A stretch of 64,000 bases of DNA, taken from assembly GCA_012932295.1 (NCBI GenBank), contig JAAONU010000016.1, positions 19,869,530-19,933,529 of the forward strand. The letters run 5' to 3'. This document shows, in pieces, positions 44,601 to 54,800 of this stretch. How positions within the stretch are numbered: the first letter of the stretch is position 1; each line of letters begins with the position of its first letter. The DNA comes from Cyclina sinensis (Eukaryota; Mollusca; Bivalvia; Venerida; Veneridae). The notes beneath the pieces are model-generated. The model did no database searches. It saw only the letters and a program-made list of their open reading frames with translations, and was not told where the DNA came from. Both the position numbers and the translations under genes were made by a program.

Positions 44601-47600
44601 GTAAGATAATACTTTCTTTTCCTTCACAACGGTATCTTGATAAATTTAATATGAATATTGTGTACTTGAAATTATTTTGAATTTAAAGTTATTGAAAATT
44701 GTCATATTGGAAGCTGTTGAAACAAATTGAATGTGAATTAATTTATACTTAATTTATTTTACATCAGTTAGGTAGCAAGTTCTTGGACCTTACATTAATC
44801 CATCTCGATCACTGCTTCCTGAGTTTAAACCTGTACTCATGCAGAAAGTGATGAATGTGGAAATTTCACTGGAGACTCATCTTGTGGAATTCGAACCAGC
44901 AACCTCCAGATCTGGGTTCCGGAGCTCTAACCCCTCGACCACTGCTCCTAAAATGTGAATTAATGTGCTTTCCTTAAATATTATAAGCTGATCACCTTTA
45001 ATCAACCCAGCAGTGTCTACATAAGTTTCACTGCTTTTATCAGTTATTGTCTCATAAATATTTAACCCACAGCAACAAATTTGGCAGTCAGTCTGTTATC
45101 TTCTTAGAGGATACACTTTTTAACCATGACCTTTTTGTTTGATAAGTGACCTTGACCTTTTGTTTGCCCTTTTCAGATGTGGATAACCTTTGCTGCGGCA
45201 GCAGACACAACTATCACATTCTATGGCATATCTTCTCTAGAACTGAATATGTTATCTATGACGTTTATGTTTGCAACAGTACCTCTTGGGTTTGTTGCCT
45301 CCTGGGTTCTGGATACATTCGGACTCAGAACAAGTGTAAGTAAAGCTCTGCTATTGTTCTGTTGTCTTCTTTACACTGGACGCATTTGAGCTTAGCTTAA
45401 GATTAGTAAGCTTTTTTCTGTCATACATATATAACATTAGTAGTAATTTGAGTTATATGATTATATACTCATTTTTAGTCACTTGTAGAAACACATCTGC
45501 ATTCTTTATTAACTGTTTTCTGAAATCTGAGTGGTTACACTTGTGGCCTGTTTAAATACAAATACATGTATGATATAAAATTGAAATGTAAGCAAATTAT
45601 TATTCGAATTCATTTCAGTTACTAATATCAGCCTGGTTGAATGGTATAGGAGGGTTGCTAAGGAACATCAGTACCCTAGATGTTGTACCACATGACCATG
45701 CTTACACGGTGCTTCTCATTGGTCAGATTCTTGCTGCCTCTGCCCAGCCATTTGTTATGTTTGCACCAACAAAATTGGCGGCAATTTGGTTTCCTGAAAA
45801 TCGCCGAGCCACAGCCAACATGATTGGTAGCATGAGTAAGTCAGTAAATTATCTTAGAACATATGTAAAAAATGACATTGTAAATATGTGGTGACTATTT
45901 ACAAAAAAAAATTAATTAAATAAAATGAAAAGTTGTAGGGTTGCAGAAATTTTAAAGATAGCTGTGAGAAAAAAAGTTGAATTCTTCATATTTTCACTAC
46001 AAATATAGTTTGCTTGTAATAAACACATGCTTTTCATAGTTGCTCTCGAGAAAAAGAAACTTTAATTATTTTAATTTTTTCAAATCATATGTTCAAAACT
46101 TGAATTTTGCTAGTATTTTTAGATTTTCTAGTCAATAAAACTTCCCTACTCTGGGTCATTAATCAGAAATAAAGCACTCAAATTTTCATCTCATAACTTG
46201 AAGAAAGAAGAACAATGGAAACCTTAGAGGTAAGATTGATCAAAAGCTGGGTCAGGTTTGAACCAATATGAGCTCCCAGTGTTATGCTGAGAAACCGACT
46301 CTACTTATTCTGCATTTCATAGAATACCCCATATTTCAGTGAACCCTTTAGGGAACATGGTAGCTTTCATCATTGTACCACTGGTTGTGGAAGATGTATC
46401 TGAAATTCCATTGGCAGTAAGTGTCCTTTATCAAGGGCAGTTATACAATTATTTTAACTTAAGAATATTAAAATTTCATTTTCATGATTTATACTTCAGT
46501 TATTGACTGACTATTAACTATAATGCTTCAGTAGTTGAGTGTTGTCATTGGTAGGTAGTTTCATAGAAGGATTGACACTCTTTTTCAGTGAAATGTTGTA
46601 TCTGGTTGATCTAAATTTTCACATTCTTTTGTGAAAACATTATTGTCTTTTTGAAATTTATAGAAAATACAATTTTGTTTTATATTTTTCAGCATCTACA
46701 TTTACTTAATTTGACATCAGAATATTACTGTGTAAGTAAGTTTGATATAACCATTTAAAATTAGTGATAAGGATAAATCAGACACTTTAATGCACTTTTT
46801 TATTTAATATACTAACTAAAATAGGTTTTGTCTTTTTCAGTTGTGGATTGTTTCAGCCCCTGCATTTTTCATCACCATAGTAACAACCTTGGGTGTAAGA
46901 AGGTCAAGGCCACCAACTCCACCATCACCAAGTGCAGGAGAAATATCAGAACCTTTCCTCAGTGGCCTAAAACAGGTACTTTGTTATACAAGAATTACTT
47001 AAAATGAAATTTGAATTCAGCAATGAAATCAAGACAATCTTGGTTTCTGATTTCTGTGATTTTATGTGAAACGTTAGCATAAATCACATATCTTTTATTT
47101 TATATCGTACAATAGAAATTGGTCCATATTTTGAAAATATCTTTTCTTTGAAAAAATTACATACAAACAAAATCATTTCTGATATTCTGTTCATAATTTC
47201 ATAGTGGAGAGGTGAAAGAATGACAACGCAAAAGAGTAAATTTCTTTTTTCAATGTTGAACAGTTTTTGTAAGTTTTTCTTAAGGAAGAAAAATACAGTC
47301 TATTAAACAGTTTTTAATGGGACATTTTGTAAATGATAGTACATCTCTTGAAAGGTTGTTGTTAATAAACAGGACTATATTTTAACTGCTTTCCCTCTGG
47401 TTATGCTAAACAATTTCTTCCCCTGAAAGAATTTTAACTTAAACATTTTATCTTGTATTGTAGATTATTTTCAACAAAAACTACATGGTGTTGAATATGG
47501 GATTTGGGGCTGGTCTGGCATTGTTTACTGCCTTAGCATCTTTTCTGGAACAAATACTCTGTCCAAGAGGATACTCAGATGTAAGTAATCATAGATATGC

Positions 47601-50497
47601 AACAAATACTCAGTCTGAGAGGTTACTTACATGTGAGTATAAAATTTGAGGAACATTACTTATGTTTCTAGTACAAATGTTTGGTCTTTGTGCTTTTACT
47701 TAAATGTCCTTACATTTTTGTTTTAGAAGACATTAGCTCTTTGATTTGCAAACAAAGTTGGCTTTTGAATTTAGAGCATATTTCAAACTACAGTGTATAG
47801 CTGTGTCCTGTTGTCTTAGTGCTTATGATTAATAAATTACAATATTGACTGATTTTACTGTAATGTTTTATAAAAGACCTTTTTCTTTACTACACTTATA
47901 TATTTGAAGCTGACAACAAAACTTTTTTTTAAAAATGTTCAGCATGTATAATTCTGTGACAAGATTTTGTAAAGTAATTGTTACCAAGCTATATTGAAAA
48001 TCAGCTGTTATATTTGTATATTACAGGATTTTGCTGGTATTTGTGGGGCTCTCATGATTGTTATCGGGATGTTGTTATCAGCTGTTGCTGGAGTATATGT
48101 GGATAAAACTAAACATTTTGATGAAGTCCTAAAAATCTCCTTCAGTATAGCTGTGCTGTCTGGCATTGCTTTTACTCAGGTAAGCCTGAATGTGTTGAGG
48201 TAATTCTAAACTGAAACTATGATATTGTTGGACGTTTTTTTAAAATTTACTGAAGTCTAGTTTGTCAATATAAGGTAAGATGAATGAAAATCTTTAGTCA
48301 AAAGCTTGCTAATAGGATTACTGCAAACAGTCACTTTGTATATCATAAGATTCACTTTTTCATAACAAGGCCTATGGTAGACATACGGGTAATTGTTTTA
48401 TGGCTTGTTGTTACATCACAGACACAACATCACAGACACAGCTCATCTTAACTTTCAGAGGTAATGCGTACTTAAGAAAATTACTATGTATTTATACTAC
48501 CACAATGAATTTGAAATGGTTAAATGCATGGTTGATACACAACATTTTCACCTCAGGCCCATACAAAATGTTTTGTAAGGTAACCTGTTGCGATGTTATT
48601 CTTTTATGATTAAGACCACATTCCAGGGATCAGTTGTTATAATTATCTGTTATTTTCAGGTTTCACGAATGAGGGATCAGCATGCCTGGGTTGCAGTAAC
48701 TGCTGCTCTTTTTGGAGGTTTTGGTCTCACTATCTATCCTATCTCCATGGAGCTGGCTGTTGAAGTTACCTACCCTGTTGCCGAGGCAACCAGCTCAGGA
48801 TTATGCATAGTGGCAGGGTAAAATTATAAATAGTGTTTATTGAGACAAACCAAAGGCAATTTTTCTCAATGTTTTACTGAAGTAGCAATGCAAGCATGTG
48901 TTGTTGCCCAGTTGGCAAGGCAAAGAGCTCTGGTTACTTTAAAGCTGGTGGTTAAGAAGGCTAAAATGTTGTCTGTTTATAACATACGTAGCAGTCAGAG
49001 GTCATCCTTTCCTTTGTAAACAAATCAAGTTGTCTTATTATACCCCCGCTTCGAAGAAGTGGGGAGTATACTGTTTTACCCTTGTCCGTGTGTCCATCCG
49101 TCCGTCCGTAACAAATTTCCGTTGCAGTTTTCTCAGCAACTATAACATGCAGAAGCCTGATATTTCACATATTGCTGTACCCTATAGTCCCATATGGTGT
49201 AAAGCGATTGTATGCTCCTTGCTCATCTACTTCCTGTTTACCGAATACTTAGAAGTTACCAACACAAAGGAAAGGAGGTTCACTTGATCATGTTTTTGTG
49301 AATAAAGACTTCGATGAATCAGAAATCACAGATGTAATACCTGTTCATTATTCTGACCATTTTCATATCCATCTAGCTGTGCCTTGGATGAAGTTGTATT
49401 AAGTTCAGGTAAATACTCGGAAAAATTTGACACTCTTTATACATATGACAAATGCAAATTACATTATGAAAGTCAAATTTCTGATAGCGGGGGTATCACT
49501 AGTGAGCATTAGCTCACAAATTTACTTGTTGTTATCAGAAAATTGTAGATATGATTATTTGTAGATCAGTTACTGTGAAATTGTTTTTATGTCTGGTATT
49601 GTACTGGTTCTTGTACGTTTTAGGAGATATTTGTCAAGGTAAAAGGTCTGCCTTTATTATGGAAATAATTAAGACAAAGCAAAAACCAAACAAACACACA
49701 ATTTTTATGTTAAATGCAGGTGGGCTAATCAAAGTTTGTGTTTTATTCATACATAGCTTTAATTTTACTCTGAAAAAGCATTGTGTTACCTTATGCAGGT
49801 AATCATAATTTTACTAATAATGGTTAAATCATTCCAGACAAGCTCAGGGGATAGTCTACATGTTTGCTATGCAGTATTTAACACAACCTTTACCCAGCCA
49901 TGAACTAACTCTGGAGACTGGCTGTCATATTGCTGAAAATGCAACCACAACTGTGTTCGAACCTCAGGACTGGACTTGTGAGTTTACGGATTACCTTTCT
50001 ATCTGCTCTGTAATATTTCTTTGAGGACCACATAACTTACAATTAGAAACTGTCTCCCTCAGCTTTAGTGTTTTATATACTTTCCTGAACCATGCGATTC
50101 TTCTCAGGAACTGCAAGTGCATGAGGTCTTTGAATGGCACTGACCTTTCACACTGGCTGTGACTTAAACCAAGATTTTCTGACTAGAAGGTAAATGCTCT
50201 ATTTCCAGAGCTTTCAGAACCTACATATCTTAATAAATTTTGCCCCTTTTCAGAGTCTGATTATACTTCATTATATAATCAAAATTTTCTCAAAATCAAT
50301 TATAATTACATTTTGTATTTTCAGATTCTAATCTCTATATCTTCAATGTAATCTCAACCATAGCTGTTATACTGCTTGTGCTGTTCTTCAAACCAAAGTA
50401 TAAAAGACTGAAAGCCGAGAAGAAAATAGCAGCTTTAGCAAAACATAGTGTAGAAAGGGCTTATAAAGTTTCTACAGTAAGTGTGACCGCACTATGA
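44409..50497 (+). CDS. SLC49A3: SLC49A3 (MFSD7)-type major facilitator transporter
   Basis: Eleven exons give 519 codons from ATG to TGA: 44409-44600, 45177-45335, 45619-45835, 46340-46416, 46693-46731, 46841-46975, 47464-47580, 48027-48179, 48660-48817, 49838-49977, 50325-50497. All have GT..AG limits and matching phases. The fold is a 12-helix MFS carrier of the SLC49 family. Within that family it fits SLC49A3 best: LSNAM at helix 1, PLGFVASWVLD, KLAAIWFPENRRATANM after helix 4, RPPTPPSPSAGE before the central loop, DFAGICGALMI, YVDKTKHFDE, MELAVEVTYPVAE and a DWT motif before the last helix. Relatives SLC49A1/A2 (FLVCR) move haem or choline, but the SLC49A3 substrate is not established. 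A 13-residue segment from exon 5 looks like an insertion relative to the human protein. Its poly(A) signal is probably 51253-51258, and it converges with the fibrinogen-domain gene. Confidence 0.93.
44800..44955 (-). repeat. tRNA-derived SINE
   Basis: On the minus strand an A box, TGGTCGAGGGGTTAGAGC (44951-44934), is followed 36 bp on by a perfect B box, GGTTCGAATTCC (44897-44886). A tRNA-unrelated body then runs to about 44800. It lies in intron 1 of the SLC49A3-type gene. The best preserved SINE of the window. Confidence 0.75.
45177..45335 (+). CDS. SLC49A3: SLC49A3 exon 2
   Basis: Phase 0 at both ends. MWITFAAAADT completes helix 1, then ELNMLSMTFMFATVPLGFVA and SWVLDTFGLRTS form helix 2 and the loop motif typical of SLC49. 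Confidence 0.9.
45619..45835 (+). CDS. SLC49A3: SLC49A3 exon 3
   Basis: Covers helices 3 and 4: SAWLNGIGGLLRNIS, GQILAASAQPFVMFAPTKLA and AIWFPENRRATANMIGSM. Ends in phase 1. Confidence 0.93.
46340..46416 (+). CDS. SLC49A3: SLC49A3 exon 4
   Basis: Two bases complete a methionine, then NPLGNMVAFIIVPLVVEDVS (helix 5), parallel to SNPLGVLVANVLSPVLV in the human protein. The ORF is short, so the exon is supported by splice sites, phase and similarity. Confidence 0.9.
46693..46731 (+). CDS. SLC49A3: SLC49A3 microexon 5 (13 codons)
   Basis: 39 bases between 'tatatttttcag' and TGT|GTAAGT, codes HLHLLNLTSEYYC, phase 0 on both sides. It can be skipped without changing frame. It adds an N-glycosylation sequon (NLT) to the loop between helices 5 and 6, where the human protein has no matching sequence. 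Possibly alternatively spliced. Confidence 0.65.
46841..46975 (+). CDS. SLC49A3: SLC49A3 exon 6
   Basis: LWIVSAPAFFITIVTTLGVR is helix 6, then the family's RPPTPPSPSAGE loop and FLSGLKQ leading to helix 7. Confidence 0.92.
47464..47580 (+). CDS. SLC49A3: SLC49A3 exon 7
   Basis: IIFNKNYMVLNMGFGAGLAL and FTALASFLEQILCPRGYSD make up helix 7. ASFxxLLEQILC is a landmark shared with human SLC49A3. Confidence 0.92.
48027..48179 (+). CDS. SLC49A3: SLC49A3 exon 8
   Basis: DFAGICGALMIVIGMLLSAV (helix 8), GVYVDKTKHFDEVLK loop and helix 9 start. Phase 0 at both ends. Confidence 0.93.
48660..48817 (+). CDS. SLC49A3: SLC49A3 exon 9
   Basis: Helix 10, then MELAVEVTYPVAEATSSGL at helix 11, parallel to MELAVECSFPVGEGAATGM in human. 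Ends in phase 2 at GCAGG|GTAAAA. Confidence 0.92.
49040..49506 (+). mobile_element. Non-autonomous element with 11-bp terminal inverted repeats
   Basis: ATACCCCCGCT (49040-49050) is mirrored exactly by AGCGGGGGTAT (49496-49506). The head is followed by 'gtccgtgtgtccatccgtccgtccgt'. It has the same design as the elements at 2061, 4307 and 12420 but an unrelated body. It sits in intron 9 of the SLC49A3-type gene. Confidence 0.8.
49838..49977 (+). CDS. SLC49A3: SLC49A3 exon 10
   Basis: Begins G-QAQGIVYMFAMQYLT (human GQAEGILIMLAM), then a hydrophilic loop with an NAT sequon and the conserved DWT. Phase 2 in, phase 1 out. Confidence 0.9.
50325..50497 (+). CDS. SLC49A3: SLC49A3 exon 11 (stop)
   Basis: LYIFNVISTIAVILLVLFF is helix 12, followed by a basic cytosolic tail (KPKYKRLKAEKK) and TGA. 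The tail is far shorter than that of human SLC49A3. Confidence 0.9.
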
Positions 50498-51252
50498 AAC
50501 AGCTTATGCTGCACAGACATCAACTATCACAGGCAACACTATTGTTTAAATATGAAATTCTATACCACAAGCAAATACAGTCCATTGAAGAATTATCGTC
50601 TGCTCTTCGAAAGTTTCAGTAAAGCAACAGTTCTTTTCCTTAGGGGTAAAAAAGGGCAGATATGCCTTAGCAGAATTGTAATGTTGACATTAGTTTGTCT
50701 CTCAGAAGAGAAAATACAACTAGTGTGTTCTTAAAATTTGTTGTTTTATGAAGCGGTAAACTTTGACTTTGGTGCTTGATTGGACCAAGTTTGATTGAAT
50801 TCTTAAGGCGTTTGTTCAAGGCTTGCGCAAAGACCTCAGCAGCAGGTAATTCACTATTATTGTTTTTTTTGCAATTTTTGTCAATGGCAGAGCACAAGTG
50901 TGACATAGTTATCATCCAGCTTTTACGCAGTGCTTTCCCTTCTTTGTCATGCTATATAGATGTGGTAGAAGATATAAAATCTAGGGACAGAATCATATTC
51001 TGGAAAGTTCATATTTAAACAACGTGCATTGAAACCAACGTTAAGAAACCAGATCATCCACAGCTAAATGTACATTGTGTATTTACATCTTTTGAGATTC
51101 CTTATTTGCGCATTGATTCTTTTTATACAGTTCAAGAGCATTATAATTGTAATATGTTTTTGCTTTGCTATACTGAAAGAACAGTTTTATTTTTCTGTTT
51201 CCATATTTTGTAATGGTTTAATTTATCAATTTTAATGTGATATACCAGAGCT

Positions 51253-51258
51253 AATAAA
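51253..51258 (+). terminator. Candidate poly(A) signal of the SLC49A3-type gene
   Basis: AATAAA 756 bp after the stop codon, followed by a T-rich stretch. It is the last one before the convergent gene. Confidence 0.5.
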
Positions 51259-51532
51259 AACATTTGACATTTGTCTTGTCGAAAAATGCAGACTGTTTGT
51301 TAAGGTGTTCTAATACCCCCAGTCTAAGTTTTCCTTCTCAGTGAGTTCCTAGATAATATTTCATCCTGTCAAATATCATACAGGGACTTTGTTCATCAGT
51401 ACTAGCAACAGAAGCCTTAAGTCTTAGCAAAGATTTACGTTTGTAATAGACCGGAAGAAAACAGTTCTTCGTCCTTGAATATTAAAAAAGAAACTGGGAG
51501 AATAATGAACAGGTTGCGCTTGACATTGATAC

Positions 51533-51538
51533 TTTATT
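51533..51538 (-). terminator. Candidate poly(A) signal of the fibrinogen-domain gene
   Basis: AATAAA on the minus strand only 15 bp after the TAA, which would give a very short 3'UTR. Confidence 0.5.
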
Positions 51539-51552
51539 TTTTCAAGTTAAAG

Positions 51553-51803
51553 TTAACCAATTATATCAGTTTCGCCATTGGTCCTTCTCAGCATCATTTT
51601 GGTTTCCTTGAGTGATTCGTAGCCACGTGATGTTGTGTAGAACATCTTCATGTCGTGATGGGCGTTGAAGTTGATGTAACCACATTGTTTGTACCACCAG
51701 CCAGACTTCTGGTAGGATGGACAGTGGCCAGGGGACACGTCATGGTCATTGGTACTGAAAGGCTGACCGTAGACGTATGAAAGACCATGCTTCGGGTCAT
51801 CAC
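51553..51803 (-). CDS. FReD gene, last exon
   Basis: [37 protein letters not shown] and [14 protein letters not shown], then a short tail and TAA. The segment after GYINFN is shorter than the usual LNGxY loop, so the ligand-binding side may differ. Confidence 0.92.
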
Positions 51804-54800
51804 CTGTAAAAAAAAGTGAAATCATAAGTAAATGTTCTAGATCTACATAAAAAAACATGTAATTTAAAAATGACAACCTGCTATCTGTTTATTCTCTGAA
51901 AATAAACACTTCTCTATGTACAGAAAGGATTATTAGATGCTGCTTATGTGCTTTTTACTATGGTTTGCGTAACCAAGCCGGAAAAAAGACATAGTACTTT
52001 ACATTGTTTGTCGAATACATTTGTTGATAAAATATGAATACCAAATAATTTTAAAGTCTTGGATTTTGTGAAAAGATTCGACGTACACACGTAACTAGTT
52101 TAGTAGTCTTTACTGAACATGTATTTCTCAAAACAGTTTGAAGCTGACACTGTAAAATGGTGCCTTTATACTTTGCCGTTTCTTTTGTATACGGTTGTAT
52201 CGGCCGTAGAGACATCTCAAATTGACCTGCACTGGAGTCATTAAAGATTCTTTAGGCTAAGCGTCAAACACCGCAAATACTAGACCAGTGGTCCATCTAC
52301 AACTCCCGAAAAAATAACCCTCACCTATAGATCCATGGCCTGGCTGTATGAATAGTCTGTAATCCGGGGACGGTGTTAAGCTGAAGTTATGGAAGACCTC
52401 ATATAAGTCAGTACCGTCAAGGGCTTTAGCATCAAGTCTCAGCTCAGATTCAGCAAGAGCGGCCATTTCCTGCACGTACCTCAGACCTTAAAACATTTCA
52501 TATTATGAATTTTAAAGACATGACTAAGCCAACTTCTGTCGTTTAAAACGTTCAATATCACTTACAATATGCATCTGGTATTTCATTATAAAAACGTTAT
52601 GTATCACTTACAATATGCATTTGGTATTTCATTATAAAAACGTTACGTATCACTTACAATATGCATTTGGTATTTCATTATAAAAACGTTACGTATCACT
52701 TACAATATGCATTTGGTATTTCATTATAAAAACGTTACGTATCACTTACAATATGCATCTGGTATTTCATTATAAAAACGTTACGTATCACTTACAATAT
52801 GCATCTGGTATTTCATTATAAAAACGTTACGTATCACTTACAATATGCATTTGGTATTTCATTATAAAAACGTTACGTATCACTTACAATATGCATTTGG
52901 TATTTCATTATAAAAACGTTACGTATCACTTACAATATGCATCTGGTATTTCATTATAAAAACGTTACGTATCACTTACAATATGCATCTGGTATTTCAT
53001 TATAAAAACGTTACGTATCACTTACAATATGCATCTGGTATTTCATTATAAAAACGTTACGTATCACTTACAATATGCATCTGGTATTTCATTATAAAAA
53101 CGTTACGTATCACTTACAATATGCATCTGGTATTTCATTATAAAAACGTTACGTATCACTTACAATATGCATTTGGTATTTCATTATAAAAACGTTACGT
53201 ATCACTTACAATATGCATTTGGTATTTCATTATAAAAACGTTACGTATCACTTACAATATGCATCTGGTATTTCATTATAAAAACGTTACGTATCACTTA
53301 CAATATGCATCTGGTATTTCATTATAAAAACGTTACGTATCACTTACAATATGCATCTGGTATTTCATTATAAAAACGCTTTAATGTCACTTACAATATG
53401 CATTTGGTATTTCATTATAAAAACATTCCGTATTATTTACAATATGCATTTGGTATTTCATTATAAAACGCTTCACAGCCTTACTTCTTTACTCATTTGC
53501 CTATCCAGCAATGTTTTTCCTCATTTAATGTGAAGTGCTTACTCATATTAACTGCATTTCTTTTATTATTGTTAAATTAGGACATCTCTGTCTGTCTGCG
53601 TGTGTGTGTGTGTGTGTGTGTTAGTATGTGCGCGTGCATGTATGCATGTATGTACGTCCACACGACACAAATAGACATACAAGGGAAATAAGCCTTGCCC
53701 CTGGCGCAATGAATTTCACAAGATATATGGAAGGTCATCTAAGGTCAAATTATTTTCAAATAAAGCCAGCAGTTTCTCAGGAGAAGATTTTTAAAGTCTC
53801 GTACAAAGTTATGTATTTATTAATCACAACAGATAGCTTAATTCATATATAGGGTAACCTAAGTGAAATATGTGACAAATTATTTTCTAATCAATCCAGC
53901 AGTTTCTAAGGGGAAGATACTTAGATTTTTTCCATATAGACAAACAAGGAAGTAAGCCTTGCTCATGGCGGCTATGTTTTGCACAGATGGCAATCAATTT
54001 CGAAATTTGTATAGAGGGTCACCATATATATATATATATAGTGCCACCCATAATTATAGACATATAAAGGAAGTAAGCGCTGCCCCTGGTGGTTATTTTC
54101 ACGGATCACCATAGATTTCTCAATTCATACAGAAGATCATCCAAGTTCAATTAAATTATTAAATTATTTTCAAATAAAGCCAACAGTATCATAGAGGAAG
54201 ATTTTTAAAGTTTCCTATATAGATATATGAGGGCCCGCCCCTAGCTTTTTTTATTCTTACAGAGGGTCACCCAAGAAATATTTGTGCTTAATTAATTTCA
54301 AATTGGTCAAAGGGATGCTGAGAAAAAGAACTTCGAAGTTTTTCTTTTGGTTTCCATAACAAAAAGGGTTTGCATGGAACTAAAAAAATCACAAATATGA
54401 AAGGGGACCACACAAGGAACATCCTGGCAAAGGTAGGTTAAAAGAGGCCTAGCGATGTCAGAGGAGATGTCCTTTGAATGCACTACTGACGGAAGGACCG
54501 ACGCCGGACGCCAGACATAAGGCGATCCTAGTAACACACTTGAGCCTATCGGCTCCGGTGAGCCAAAAGTCACTAGCTACAACTGAAAAAAAAAACGTTT
54601 GCTTTCAAAATCGTTTGAACATTTGACATAGAATTAAAGTTAGAAAGCTAGAAATCCCTATTTTCCCTATTTTTTCTTATAAAAGACCGAAGTAAAGGTG
54701 TAAAAATTGCAATAAGGTACCAAGCCAAAATTCTCCGTTTAGGTTCCCGAAGCCACTTTCATATTCAGCGAACGTCCGTGTAAAGTTTACGGTTCCGTCT

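Noticed and set aside
48900..48960. SINE with A-box-like 'gcccagttggcaaggc'
   Set aside because: No B box at the right distance.
44409..50497. FLVCR (SLC49A1/A2) or SLC49A4 as the name
   Set aside because: Same family, but AIWFPENRRATANM, YVDKTKHF and MELAVE favour SLC49A3.
52548..53475. CRISPR array
   Set aside because: The repeats are head-to-tail with no unique spacers, in an animal genome.
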